From: DATBLE01 sp963808815
GTDB lineage: Bacteria; Actinomycetota; Thermoleophilia; Gaiellales; Gaiellaceae
Length of the DNA: 64,000 nt
NCBI GenBank assembly: GCA_963808815.1
Contig: CAWEGI010000009.1
Span: forward strand, 1-64,000
Direction of reading: 5' to 3'
The notes below the pieces were generated by a model, which ran no database searches, was not told the DNA's origin, and saw nothing but the letters and a program-made list of their open reading frames with translations. This document shows positions 8,952 through 17,625 of this stretch, piece by piece. A program made the translations under genes and the position numbers. Each line of letters opens with the position of its first letter. Position 1 is the stretch's first letter.

Positions 8952-10172
8952 GTGAGGGTCACGGCCGGGGTTGCTCGGCGTTTTCTGGTCGCACGTCACC
9001 TGCTCTCGCCGGCTCGGTCGCTCAACGGGGGCATCGACGCTGTGCGGCGGTTCTTCGCGAGGTTCGGGTCGCTCCAATTCGACCCCATTGCAGTCGCCGG
9101 CCGCAGCCACGACCTCGTCCTGCACGCGCGCGTCGCCGACTACGAACCGGCGTGGTGCAACGCCCTCTACGAATGTCGCGAGATCTTCGAGGCGGTGAAC
9201 AAGGGCCTCTCATTCGTGGCAATCAGCGAGTACCCGTGGTTCAGGGCGCCGTGGAGCCCAAAACAACCGCGTGTTCTCGAGGAGAGTCCGGAGGTCGCGG
9301 AGCACGTCCTCGAACGGATCCGCGCGGATGGGCCTCTGTCGTCGCTCGATTTCGAGCGTCGCCACAGTGCGCACACGGACTGGTTCGGAGCGCAGACGAA
9401 CGTCGTACGCGCGGTACTCGAGGCGTACGCTTACACGGGGCTTCTCGGGCTCGCGCGACGCGACGGCAACCGCAGGTATTACGACCTGCTGCAACGGCTT
9501 GTTCCCGCGGCAATTCTCCGACGCGACGTGCCACTCGAAGAGCAGCTCCGGCACAAGATGCTTTCGCGCTACCGCGCGCACGGCCTGCTCGGCGCGAGCT
9601 CCGGCGGCGACGTCTTCGGCAGTCTCGGCCCCGCGAAGCCGACCGCCGAGTGGCCGGGTCATCCCGGTCGAACGGCTTTGCGCGAGCAGCTGATCGAGAG
9701 TGGTGCTCTCGTCGGCGTCGACGTCGAGGGCGTTCGCGGGAAGCGATTCGTGCTCGAGGACGAGGTTCAGCTGCTCGAGGACCCGCCCGAGTCTGCGCCG
9801 TCGGTCGCATTCCTCTCACCCTTCGACCCATTCGTTTGGGATCGAGCGCTGCTCGCGTCCCTGTTCGGATTCGACTACGTCTGGGACCTCTTCCACCCGC
9901 CCGCGAAAAGGCGTTTCGGCTGGTACGTGCTTCCGATCCTCTTCGGCACGCGCTTCGTCGGCCGGTTCGAGCCGCGCATCGACCGGGACGGCGGGCGCGT
10001 TGAGGTGCTTGGTCTCTGGTGGGAGGAGGGCTTCTCCGCACGGCGCGTCGACGGCTTGGTCGAAGCAATGCGCGACGCGCTCGCCGCCTACCTTCGCTTC
10101 TCGGGGATGAATCGCCTCGACTGGCCGGCGCACCTGGCTCGCGAGAAGCGCCTCCTCGCGCCACGCGACTAA
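8952..10172 (+). CDS. YcaQ-family winged-helix DNA glycosylase-like protein
   Basis: 406-residue protein of the YcaQ/AlkZ HTH_42 family, whose characterised members unhook interstrand crosslinks and excise bulky alkylpurines using tandem winged helices. Family features visible: ARRFLVARHLLSP at the N-terminus, QFDPIAVAGRSHDLVLHARV (matching the conserved Q-x-D-P start of the catalytic face), the SEYPWFR segment, and the C-terminal block FLSPFDPFVWDRALLASLFGFDYVWD. The frame is intact and full length. It sits alone among island genes. Activity is inferred from family only. Confidence 0.85.
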   Translation: MRVTAGVARRFLVARHLLSPARSLNGGIDAVRRFFARFGSLQFDPIAVAGRSHDLVLHARVADYEPAWCNALYECREIFEAVNKGLSFVAISEYPWFRAPWSPKQPRVLEESPEVAEHVLERIRADGPLSSLDFERRHSAHTDWFGAQTNVVRAVLEAYAYTGLLGLARRDGNRRYYDLLQRLVPAAILRRDVPLEEQLRHKMLSRYRAHGLLGASSGGDVFGSLGPAKPTAEWPGHPGRTALREQLIESGALVGVDVEGVRGKRFVLEDEVQLLEDPPESAPSVAFLSPFDPFVWDRALLASLFGFDYVWDLFHPPAKRRFGWYVLPILFGTRFVGRFEPRIDRDGGRVEVLGLWWEEGFSARRVDGLVEAMRDALAAYLRFSGMNRLDWPAHLAREKRLLAPRD

Positions 10173-10624
10173 AAGCTGTCCGGTTAGGGCCCATTCGCTC
10201 GAAGTCACAACTACAACGGAATTGTCTGCAAGCAGGCGATGACGCCATTCGTTCGCTCGCCAAGAAAGCGGACGGCTCTCACAACCAGAATGAGTTCACT
10301 CACGGGCCTGGGCGCCGGCGCCTGGCGCTGAACTCAGCCAGTTCGTCCAGATAGGTCGTCAGTACCCGAGAGCGTCGACCGCGGCCGGAGAGCCGACGAG
10401 GGTCAGGACGCGGCAGGGGGAGCGTTCGGGACCCCTGATGGCCCTGCGCGAGCGTGTCGCCACGCGGGGTGTCGCACGCCTGCGCCAGTGTTCGGGAATG
10501 ACACCTGAGGCGGTGAGGGTGGATCGGGCCGGAGCCGATGAGTTTTTGGTGGTCTGCCAGTCTCTACCGCGAAACGGATCCGTAGGGAAAGGTCTCGCCT
10601 GCAGTAGATGACACGGAAGGCATC
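10173..10624. other. intergenic, no gene seen
   Basis: About 450 bases with no supported frame. It contains one copy (from about 10478) of a short motif, GCCTGCGCCAGTGTTCGGGA followed by ATGACACC, that recurs in variant form near 11322 and 13783. Confidence 0.5.
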
Positions 10625-11311
10625 GTGAAGTTTCTTCTCTGTTCGTCTGGCATCAGCAACCCGAGCATCCACGACGCGCTGGTCGAACTGCTCGGCAAAC
10701 CGATTGCCGAGTCCAACGCGCTCTGCATCCCCACCGGGGTGCAGCCCTTCCCGGGCGGGGCTTCGCACGTCTACCGGTTCATCAGCGGAGCAACCCGCAG
10801 CCCGATGTGCGGACTGGGTTGGAAGTCGTTGGGAGTGCTCGAGCTCACCGCCCTGCCCAGCGTCAAACCCGAGGATTGGATTCCTGCTGTCCAGGAGACC
10901 GACGCCCTGCTGGTTTGGGGTGGCAGTCCCTTGTACCTGTGCTACTGGATGCGGCAATCCGGACTGGCGGACCTCTTGCCGTCGCTGCGGCCCGAGACGG
11001 TCTACGTCGGCACGAGCGGCGGAGCGATGGTGGCGACTCCCGACTTCGGAGGAGCCACCTACGACGAGAGTGAACCACTCACCGGCAACGACAAAGCGCT
11101 GGGGTTCGTCGATTTCTCGGTGTTCCCACACCTTGATCGCGAGGATGGCATTCCGGCTAGTCCTCCGGAAGAGATCGAAGCATGGGCCGCCGGGCTGACA
11201 GTGCCGGCATACGCGATCGACGATCAGACCGCCATCAAGGTGGTCGACGGCACCGTCGAAGTCGTCTCCGAGGGACACTGGAAACGGTTCACCGCGAACG
11301 AGAGCCGCTAG
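10625..11311 (+). CDS. peptidase E (family S51)
   Basis: Serine peptidase of the class I glutamine-amidotransferase fold that hydrolyses dipeptides beginning with Asp (PepE family). The nucleophile elbow reads YVGTSGGAMVATPDF with Ser at about residue 133, and the upstream strand ALLVWGGSPLYLCYWM and the FVDFSVFPHLDRED block are typical. Its 228 residues match the family. GGAAGG lies 8 bases before the GTG, so this gene has a ribosome site. It probably acts in the cytosol on peptides or on toxic peptide-like compounds. It stands alone, with a cupin gene downstream. Confidence 0.85.
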   Translation: MKFLLCSSGISNPSIHDALVELLGKPIAESNALCIPTGVQPFPGGASHVYRFISGATRSPMCGLGWKSLGVLELTALPSVKPEDWIPAVQETDALLVWGGSPLYLCYWMRQSGLADLLPSLRPETVYVGTSGGAMVATPDFGGATYDESEPLTGNDKALGFVDFSVFPHLDREDGIPASPPEEIEAWAAGLTVPAYAIDDQTAIKVVDGTVEVVSEGHWKRFTANESR

Positions 11312-11345
11312 ACCTCGCCGGCGCCGGCGTTCCGGAATGACGCCA

Positions 11346-11351
11346 TAGGAT
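11346..11351 (+). promoter_or_regulatory. -10 hexamer of a leaderless promoter (cupin)
   Basis: TAGGAT, six bases, then the GTG start of the cupin gene; no ribosome site. Confidence 0.6.
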
Positions 11352-11357
11352 TACGCC

Positions 11358-11759
11358 GTGCCGTTCACGCTGAGGAACATCAAGGAGGATCTGGAGGACA
11401 TCGGCCCCAGGTTCGACGGCGCGCCGGACCTGGAGTTCCGCGCGGCGACCAAGGCGCTCGAGCTCGAGAAATCCGCCCTGAGCTACCAGCGCGTCCCGCC
11501 CGGCTATCGCTTTCCGTACGGTCACACACACGTGAAGCAAGAGGAGGTGTACGTGGTCCTGCGCGGGAGCGGGCGGATGAAAGTCGACGACGAGATCGTC
11601 GAGCTCAAAGAATGGGACGCGGTGCGGGTCCCGCCCGGCACGTGGCGAGGCTACGAGGCCGGGCCAGAAGGCCTCGAGATCCTCGTCGTCGGCGCGCCCA
11701 ACCTCGGCGAGGATCCGCGCGAAGACGTCGATGGTCAGCGCCACTGGTGGACCGACTAG
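11358..11759 (+). CDS. cupin-domain protein
   Basis: 133-residue single-domain cupin. The first cupin motif reads FPYGHTHVKQEEVYVVLRGS and supplies metal ligands His, His and Glu; the second is WDAVRVPPGTWRGYEAGPEG, where the usual His is replaced by Arg in TWRGYE. Small cupins of this kind are often sugar or aromatic binding proteins or dioxygenase-like enzymes, and no substrate can be given. The neighbouring creatininase-family gene is convergent. Confidence 0.75.
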   Translation: MPFTLRNIKEDLEDIGPRFDGAPDLEFRAATKALELEKSALSYQRVPPGYRFPYGHTHVKQEEVYVVLRGSGRMKVDDEIVELKEWDAVRVPPGTWRGYEAGPEGLEILVVGAPNLGEDPREDVDGQRHWWTD

Positions 11760-11856
11760 CGGAGTTGTCCGGACGTTTGATCGTCTCGGTCGCAGCGCAA
11801 CCCAGGCGCTCGACATCGAAGCCTCGCGAACAGGTAGCTGCCTACCGGCAGCGCCT

Positions 11857-12540
11857 CTATTCGTCCCACCGTTCAAGCCGCTCTCGGATCGCCTGCACCG
11901 CGGCCTCCCAGAGTCGGCCCTCGTCCTGGGGGGATCGCTGATAGAGGCCGCCGAAGGAGCCGTCGCCGAGAGCTTCCCTCCATGCCTCCGGATTCCCGTC
12001 TTCGGGCCATTCGACCGGAGGCTTGCGCTGCTCAGGGATGACTACACCCGGAAGCCGCGTCCAGGGGAAGTTCTCCGACCACGAGGCGTGGTCGTAGTCG
12101 GGATCGATCGCTGCGGCGATCTCGTCCGGCCGGCCCTCCCAAAGCTCGTGCCACACGACCGATCCGGGAACGCGACCCCGCGCCCATTCCCTGCCGGGTT
12201 CGGTGTTTCCGCCGTGACCGTTCACGACGAGCACCCGCGCGAACCCCTGGCGCAGCAGCGAATCGACGACATCTGAGAGAACTGCGAGAAGCGTGGACGC
12301 GCGCAGCGTCGGGCTTCCGGGATACGCAGTGAAGCCGGTCACGCCGTACGGAGCCACCGGCAGCACCGGCACGCCGATCGGCTCAGCCGCTTCGACAGAT
12401 GCACGCTCGGCGAGGATATTGTCGGTCTCGAGGGAGAGGTAGGCGTGCTGCTCGGTCGAGCCCACTGGGAGGAGGATCCTGTCGTCCTTCCTCAGGTAGG
12501 TCTCGAGCTGCATCCAGTTGAGATCGCGGATTCTCACCAC
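11857..12540 (-). CDS. creatininase-family amidohydrolase
   Basis: Metal-dependent amidohydrolase of the creatininase/MftE/ArfB fold. The N-terminal motif LPVGSTEQHAYLSLETD supplies Glu, His and Asp metal ligands, and VLVVNGHGGN supplies the second His cluster. The family opens cyclic amides or acts in cofactor pathways such as mycofactocin and deazaflavin, and the role here is open. TAGGGA lies upstream with six bases to the second GTG (12537), which may be the true start of a leaderless transcript. The 3' end faces the cupin gene. Confidence 0.8.
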   Translation of the reverse strand: MVRIRDLNWMQLETYLRKDDRILLPVGSTEQHAYLSLETDNILAERASVEAAEPIGVPVLPVAPYGVTGFTAYPGSPTLRASTLLAVLSDVVDSLLRQGFARVLVVNGHGGNTEPGREWARGRVPGSVVWHELWEGRPDEIAAAIDPDYDHASWSENFPWTRLPGVVIPEQRKPPVEWPEDGNPEAWREALGDGSFGGLYQRSPQDEGRLWEAAVQAIRERLERWDE

Positions 12541-12546
12541 AGCTCC

Positions 12547-13074
12547 CTACCGCCCGGAACAGGGCCGTCCCGGCGACTCAGCCCGTTCTTCTGACGCGAT
12601 CGCGATCAAGTCGGCGACGACTTCATCGAGCGGTCGGCTGGCATCCAGCTCATGCGTGCAGCTCGCTCTGAGCAGCGGCTCGACCGTGGCGAGGTCATCC
12701 AAGATCATCGCTCGTTCCACTGGAGTCTTCCCGTAGTCGTTCGTCGTTCTGCGCGCGATCCGGTCAAGGATCACGTCAGCAGGGGCGCTGAGCAGGACGA
12801 CCGCGTTGAAACGGTCGTAGAACTTCGACTGGTTCCTCACGCACCCTTGAACGAAGAGCGAGCGACCATCATCGGAGTCCAGCAGCCCGGTGATCCTTTC
12901 CTCGACCCAGAGCCACTCCCCGCGGCGCACCTCGTCGGAGGACTCTACGTACTCGCGATACTCGCGCCAGCCCGGATCATCGGTGTCTACGACGCGATAG
13001 CCGCGTCGGCCAAGTTCGGCGAGCGCTGACGACTTGCCCGTTCCCGACATGCCGGTCACCAAGATCCTCGACAT
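12547..13074 (-). CDS. P-loop nucleoside/adenylate kinase-like ATPase
   Basis: Small kinase-like P-loop protein. The Walker A is VTGMSGTGKSSALAEL at the very N-terminus; a YRVVDTDDPGWREYREY segment, an FVQGCVRNQSKFYDRF strand and a lid-like DRIARRTTNDYGKTPVER segment follow, as in the AAA_18/adenylate-kinase-like group. The start at 13074 is chosen over an upstream in-frame ATG because TAGCGT lies 7 bases before it. The substrate is unknown. It lies 6 bases upstream of the creatininase-family gene and is probably co-transcribed with it. Confidence 0.75.
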   Translation of the reverse strand: MSRILVTGMSGTGKSSALAELGRRGYRVVDTDDPGWREYREYVESSDEVRRGEWLWVEERITGLLDSDDGRSLFVQGCVRNQSKFYDRFNAVVLLSAPADVILDRIARRTTNDYGKTPVERAMILDDLATVEPLLRASCTHELDASRPLDEVVADLIAIASEERAESPGRPCSGR

Positions 13075-13081
13075 CGGGACG

Positions 13082-13087
13082 ACGCTA
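13082..13087 (-). promoter_or_regulatory. -10 hexamer of a leaderless promoter (kinase-like gene)
   Basis: TAGCGT on the minus strand, seven bases before the ATG at 13074; it decides the start of the kinase-like gene. Confidence 0.55.
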
Positions 13088-13229
13088 GCGAGTGTCAAGC
13101 GACGGCGTGGCCGTGTGGGCCGGCGTGCAGAAATGTCGCCCGACGACTAGGTCCGACCGATGATTCATGCGCGCCTGCCGAGTCTCTGGGGAAAGCACGA
13201 CTCCTGGCCTGCGAACGAAGGAGCACCAG

Positions 13230-13757
13230 ATGACGAGCAACGCACCTGGAGGCGGCCGCATCCTGGGCAGTTTGGGATCAGCGGAAGGGAAGGGCATCGT
13301 GCGGATGGAAGACCGCCTCGACAGCGATATCGACGATGTGTGGTCGGCACTCACCGATCCCTCGCGTCTCGCCCGCTGGTACGGCGAGGTCGAGGGCGAG
13401 CTGCGACTCGGCGGTGAGTACCACGCACGCCTTTTTTCCAGCGGATGGGAAGGCACCGGGCGCGTGGAAGCGTGCGAGCCCTCACAGCGGCTGCTCGTGC
13501 GCATCAAGGACGCGGACGAGCCGGACGAAGGGCGTGACCTCGAGGTCTTGCTCACCGCCGACGGCGACCAGACCGCCGTGGTCTGGGAGCAACGGGGCAT
13601 GCCCTTGGAGCTGCTCTCTGCTTATGGGGCCGGGGTGCAGATCCATGTCGAGGATCTCGCTGACCACCTAGCTGGGCGTGAGCGCCGCGACGACGCCAAG
13701 ACCCGGTGGGACGAGCTCCACCCTGCCTATCAAGGGCTGGCGGCCAAACTCAGCTGA
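13230..13757 (+). CDS. SRPBCC/AHSA1-like protein
   Basis: Helix-grip (START-like) domain protein of the AHSA1 type. RMEDRLDSDIDDVWSALTDP and ARWYGEVEGELRLGGEYHAR are the conserved first helix and strand. The C-terminal helix contains WDELHPAYQGLAAKL. The start is taken at the ATG after AAGGAGCACCAG (a ribosome site), not the upstream in-frame ATG. Such proteins bind small hydrophobic ligands or stabilise partners; no partner is evident nearby. Confidence 0.75.
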   Translation: MTSNAPGGGRILGSLGSAEGKGIVRMEDRLDSDIDDVWSALTDPSRLARWYGEVEGELRLGGEYHARLFSSGWEGTGRVEACEPSQRLLVRIKDADEPDEGRDLEVLLTADGDQTAVVWEQRGMPLELLSAYGAGVQIHVEDLADHLAGRERRDDAKTRWDELHPAYQGLAAKLS

Positions 13758-13872
13758 CGACACCAGTAGCGGCAGAGCCGCCTGCGCGAGCGTTCGCGAA
13801 TGTCCTTTGAGCGGCCTACATTGTCCCGGGGTGTGCCCCCTCGAGGTCGTGGCGCGGGCCTGGGCGGCGGTC

Positions 13873-13878
13873 TACGAT
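13873..13878 (+). promoter_or_regulatory. -10 hexamer of a leaderless promoter (GNAT gene)
   Basis: TACGAT with seven bases to the GTG at 13886; no ribosome site. Confidence 0.5.
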
Positions 13879-13885
13879 CGGTCGC

Positions 13886-14335
13886 GTGGACGAGTTCGTC
13901 CCGCGCGACTTCGACGTGCCTCGCCGGCTCGAGACGCCGCAGTTCGTGCTCGAGCCGCTCGGGCCTGAACACAACGAGCAGGACTACGACGCCTGGACGT
14001 CGTCGATGGACCACATCGCCGCGACGCCCGGGTGGGGCGACGGCCGCTGGCCGCGCGAGATGACGCCGGACGAGAACCGGGCGGACCTGCAGCGCCATGC
14101 CGACGACTTCCGCAACCGGACGGGGTTCACGTACACGGTGCTCGATCCGGCGAACCGCGACGTGATCGGGTGCGTCTACATCTACCCGCTGCCCGACAGC
14201 GACGACGACGCCCGTGCGCTCTCCTGGGTACGGGCGAGCCACGCGGCGCTGGACGTCCCCCTCTGGCGCGCCGTCAGCGACTGGCTCGCGTCCAACTGGC
14301 CGTTCGGCAGCGTCGAGTACGCCCCGCGCGCGTAG
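13886..14335 (+). CDS. GNAT-type N-acetyltransferase
   Basis: 149-residue single-domain protein resembling a GNAT subfamily that begins with FVLEPLGPEHNEQDYDAW and carries SMDHIAATPGW. The strand FTYTVLDPANRDVIGCVYIYP forms the core sheet and SWVRASHAALDVPLWRAVSD replaces the classic acetyl-CoA loop. No QxxGxG/A loop is visible, so acetyl-CoA binding is uncertain. It is transcribed alone. Confidence 0.65.
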   Translation: MDEFVPRDFDVPRRLETPQFVLEPLGPEHNEQDYDAWTSSMDHIAATPGWGDGRWPREMTPDENRADLQRHADDFRNRTGFTYTVLDPANRDVIGCVYIYPLPDSDDDARALSWVRASHAALDVPLWRAVSDWLASNWPFGSVEYAPRA

Positions 14336-14396
14336 GCGGTTCCGACGATGCTGCGGCGGCGACGAGGATGGCGGCGCAAGCGGTCAGGTGTGCGGC

Positions 14397-15101
14397 TCAC
14401 GGCTGAACCGTTGCCTCGAGGAGCCGCCAGCGTGCGCCGTACCCGTCGCGGACTGCCGTGACGAACATGCCGAGCCGATCGCGGATCTGCGGATGCCCCG
14501 GGGGGCTGTACGCGACGACGAAGAGGCGGTGCAGGCGCGCGTCGCGTCGATCGAACCCCGGGCGGGGCCAAGCCTTGAGCGCCACGAGTCTCCCGTGCGG
14601 AACGGTGCGCACCCACCAACGGACGACATCGACCGGATTGTCGAAGGACGGCCGCGCGCCGGTGCCGAGCGCGAAGACCCGTAGGAACAACGGCTGTGAC
14701 CTGAGCGGAGCCGCGCCCGCGCCGGTGCGGAGCACGACCGGGTAGATGCCGCGCAGGACCGGCGTCGGCAGTGTGCCGAGCCAGGTGCCGCCGATCAGAC
14801 GGAGCGATCGCCACGGGAGTTGTCTTGCGGGTTGGCTCCAGGGTGTGTCCGTTGCACCGACCAGAAGAACCTCGAGGGTGTGGGGGTGAATCCCGGAGAC
14901 GGCGATGGTCGCCCGTTCGCGGAGTCTCACGATGGGCGGCTGCAGCTCGATCCGCAACGCTATGTTCGCCGTGGTGATCGGCGTGGGCGCCGGCTTCGCT
15001 GTCTGGTGGGTCACGCCCACAGGTCGCAGGGCCTCGGCTGCAGACGCAAGTGCGAACACAGCGACGATCACAATCGGGACGAGAAGAACGAGGCGGCGCA
15101 T
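14397..15101 (-). CDS. exported protein of unknown function
   Basis: About 234 residues with an N-terminal signal peptide (MRRLVLLVPIVIVAVFALAS, likely cleaved after AEA). The mature part begins with a strand-rich region (ITTANIALRIELQPPIVRLR, ATIAVSGIHPHTLEVLLVGA) suggestive of an Ig-like or jelly-roll domain. It ends with a region containing RWWVRTVPHGRLVALKAWPR. No family is recognised. The start is the ATG next to the signal sequence; the frame is open further upstream. It is followed on the same strand by nothing closely spaced. Confidence 0.55.
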   Translation of the reverse strand: MRRLVLLVPIVIVAVFALASAAEALRPVGVTHQTAKPAPTPITTANIALRIELQPPIVRLRERATIAVSGIHPHTLEVLLVGATDTPWSQPARQLPWRSLRLIGGTWLGTLPTPVLRGIYPVVLRTGAGAAPLRSQPLFLRVFALGTGARPSFDNPVDVVRWWVRTVPHGRLVALKAWPRPGFDRRDARLHRLFVVAYSPPGHPQIRDRLGMFVTAVRDGYGARWRLLEATVQP

Positions 15102-15239
15102 GAGGCTGGCTCCTTTCGGGGCGGCTCTCGGGAATTGCATGACGTGGCCCGATCGAACCACCGACCGTCGTTCTTCTCTTCGGGGATCGCCCTGAGGTCC
15201 TGCGATTCCAGGGAGAACCCTGAGCCCAGCGAGGCGCTA

Positions 15240-17135
15240 TCAGCCCTGCGGCTGAATCCTCAACACGCGGCCCCTGTCGTCGTTGACCCAGACCGAGCCG
15301 AAGCCGACACCGAGCCGCACAGGCCATCCGCCGACGTGAAGCCTTGCCGCAACCTGCCCCGTGCGCGGGTCGATGCGATCAACGTCCCCAGACTCGAACA
15401 CGGCGACCCAGAGAGAGCCAAAGGCGAGAGCGAGTCCGACCGCATGGGGCTCGGCGAGCTTGGCTGTCACTCTCTTCGAGCGAGGGTCGATCCGGGCGAC
15501 GGCGCCCGTGCAGACTGCACCTGCAGACCAGACGGCGCTTCGATCGGCGGCGAGGAATCCGCAGGGCATGAAGTGCCCGAGCCTGATGCTGTCGACGACC
15601 TTGTTGGTCCGAGGATCGATGCGCACGATCCTGCGGCCGGCATTATTTGCCACCCAGACCGCGTCACCGCTTGCCGTCAGGCTCATACGCTCAGCGCAAC
15701 ACTCGCGATTCGGGCCCACGCGGATCGTCGCGACGACTCGGTTGGTGGCGGGATCGATTCGCGTGACGCTGGGCCCGCCCGTACTGGCGATCCAGACGGC
15801 CCCGGGCGAGACGGCGACTCCGGACGGCTGCTCCCGGATGTGGATCGTCGCAGTCACCTTGTTCGTTTTCGGATCGATGCGCGAGACGTTGTCTTCCTGC
15901 GGATGGGAGAGCCAGACGGCGCCCTCACCGGCGGCCGCGGCCGCGCCGGGAGAAACGTGAATGCGTGCAATGACGGCGTTTCGGTTCGGGTCGATCCGCA
16001 GGAGCGTCGAGGTGGCGTCGCTCATCGCCCAAACCGCGCCCTCGCCCACGGTGAAGGCACCACCCTGCGGAGGGACCGGGATGCTCGCGACGAGCCGCGC
16101 GTTCGCCGAGCCGGTGCCGATCCGGGTCAGCGTGCTCGACGTGAAGCTGCTCGCCCAGACGGAGTTTCCTGCGGCGGCGAGGGAGAGAGCCGGCGCGCCT
16201 GTCGCCGGTGGGGCGACCCGGATCGGCGGCCCCACCGTCTTGCCCGATCTGAGGTCGATCCTGGTCACGGTTCCTCGCGTCGGGTCAGCGGCGAAGAGGT
16301 ACCGCCGGGCACTCGCCAGCCACCCGGGCTTGCCGCCGAGGTGGATCGGACTCCCGGCCGGGCGAAGCGTCGTCGGGTCGAGTCGACCGACCTCGCCCCG
16401 GTCACGATCGGCGAACCAGACCTTGCCCGCCGCGACGGCGACTCCGGCGGGGGAGCCGCCGACATGGACGCGACTGACGGACCGGGTCGCTGTGTCGATC
16501 CGCAGCACCTCCCCGGCGTCGGGCTCGGTCGTCCAGACGTCGCCGCCCGCGGCTGCGAGTCCCATCGCCCGTCCTGGTGACAGCTGAATCGGAGCGGCAG
16601 TCGGCGACAGCGTGAGCGGATCGAGGCGCAGAAGTGCCGCCGGTTTGACCTGCAGTGCCCACAGATCCTTCCCGCTCTTCGCCAGCGGGCCGATGAGCAT
16701 CGGGAACTGCGAGCGCGCAAGGACGCGGCTCGTGCGCCAGTCCAGCGCGACGATCAAGCTCGGTCCCGAGCCGCTCCCGCCGCTGTACTCGACGGAGGCG
16801 AGCAGCCTGGTGCCCACGTGCGCGAGGTACGTGGCACGTCCGCCGAGGCTGACCCGGTTCTCGACCGCGCCCGAAGCAAGGTTGAGGCGCACGAGCGGCA
16901 GGTTGCGAACGGGCGTGCCGGTATCCGTGACGGCGACCCAGAGCGCGTCATCACCCGCAGCCACCCCGCCTGGATGCCGCGGCGCGCGAAGCGTCGCGGT
17001 CACGCCGCGCGTCGTCACCTTCGCAGCCGAGTCGTGCGTCGCGAGCAGGACGGATCCCGCCACCGCGGCTGCCACCGAGACGAGGACGACGGCCAGCCGG
17101 AAGCGACGGTGCGTGGGTGCCTCAGGTGCGGCCAC
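15240..17135 (-). CDS. large membrane-anchored beta-propeller repeat protein
   Basis: 631-residue protein with one N-terminal transmembrane or signal segment (about residues 12-32) and then about a dozen repeats of about 42 residues. Each contains the pattern G-x-x-V-W-V-A followed by V-x-R-I-D-P-x-T, for example AVWLSHPQEDNVSRIDP and AVWIASTGGPSVTRIDP. This is the YncE/Vgb-like propeller architecture, enough for two propellers. It is probably extracytoplasmic and binding rather than catalytic. It is divergent from the two-component genes that follow, which may control it, but nothing in the sequence proves that. Confidence 0.75.
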   Translation of the reverse strand: MAAPEAPTHRRFRLAVVLVSVAAAVAGSVLLATHDSAAKVTTRGVTATLRAPRHPGGVAAGDDALWVAVTDTGTPVRNLPLVRLNLASGAVENRVSLGGRATYLAHVGTRLLASVEYSGGSGSGPSLIVALDWRTSRVLARSQFPMLIGPLAKSGKDLWALQVKPAALLRLDPLTLSPTAAPIQLSPGRAMGLAAAGGDVWTTEPDAGEVLRIDTATRSVSRVHVGGSPAGVAVAAGKVWFADRDRGEVGRLDPTTLRPAGSPIHLGGKPGWLASARRYLFAADPTRGTVTRIDLRSGKTVGPPIRVAPPATGAPALSLAAAGNSVWASSFTSSTLTRIGTGSANARLVASIPVPPQGGAFTVGEGAVWAMSDATSTLLRIDPNRNAVIARIHVSPGAAAAAGEGAVWLSHPQEDNVSRIDPKTNKVTATIHIREQPSGVAVSPGAVWIASTGGPSVTRIDPATNRVVATIRVGPNRECCAERMSLTASGDAVWVANNAGRRIVRIDPRTNKVVDSIRLGHFMPCGFLAADRSAVWSAGAVCTGAVARIDPRSKRVTAKLAEPHAVGLALAFGSLWVAVFESGDVDRIDPRTGQVAARLHVGGWPVRLGVGFGSVWVNDDRGRVLRIQPQG

Positions 17136-17223
17136 GGTTCATGATCCGCCACACCGTGTGAGATATCCACTACGGATCGCACATCCAAGGGAAAACCCTC
17201 GAGTCCCGACCGTGGGGGTGTGC

Positions 17224-17229
17224 GACGAT
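17224..17229 (+). promoter_or_regulatory. -10-like hexamer of a leaderless promoter (receiver gene)
   Basis: GACGAT with six bases to the GTG at 17236. The first two bases depart from TANNNT, so it is weaker than the others. Confidence 0.4.
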
Positions 17230-17235
17230 CCAGGT

Positions 17236-17586
17236 GTGCGCAAGCGCGTGCTGATCGTCGATGATCACGAGCCGTTTCGCGCCGTCGCGCGGGAGTTGCT
17301 CGAGCGCGCGGGCTTCGTCGTCGCAGGCGAGGCAGGGGACGCAGCCGAAGCTCTCGCCGCGGTCGCCGCCGACGCCCCTGACGCCGTGTTGCTCGACGTG
17401 CAGCTCCCGGATCGCGACGGCTTTGCGGTCGCCACCGCGCTTGCGGCTGCAGACGGGCCTGCAGTCGTGCTCATCTCGTCCCGCGAAGCGGACGACTACG
17501 GGCACCGGGTGGCGGCGTGCGGCGCCCGCGGCTTCATCCTGAAATCGAAGCTCTCGGCGGCGACGTTCGCCGCGCTCCTGCAGTGA
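17236..17586 (+). CDS. single-domain response regulator (receiver only)
   Basis: About 116 residues, just a CheY-like receiver. LIVDDHEPFR carries the acidic pocket, AVLLDVQLPDRDG the phosphoacceptor Asp, VVLISS the switch Ser, and FILKSKLSAATF the conserved Lys. There is no output domain. It precedes the histidine kinase gene by 39 bases and another full regulator follows, so it may act as a phosphate sink or shuttle in the same circuit. The GTG at 17218 is an alternative start. Confidence 0.85.
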   Translation: MRKRVLIVDDHEPFRAVARELLERAGFVVAGEAGDAAEALAAVAADAPDAVLLDVQLPDRDGFAVATALAAADGPAVVLISSREADDYGHRVAACGARGFILKSKLSAATFAALLQ

Positions 17587-17625
17587 CCGCGTCGCCGGCT
17601 GTCAGAGGCCCCGCCAAGGCGTGTC

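Noticed and set aside
14820..16580. Long plus-strand frame opposite the beta-propeller gene
   Set aside because: Shadow of a repeat gene: the repeated DPDR/VDPR pattern is the antisense of the propeller repeats.
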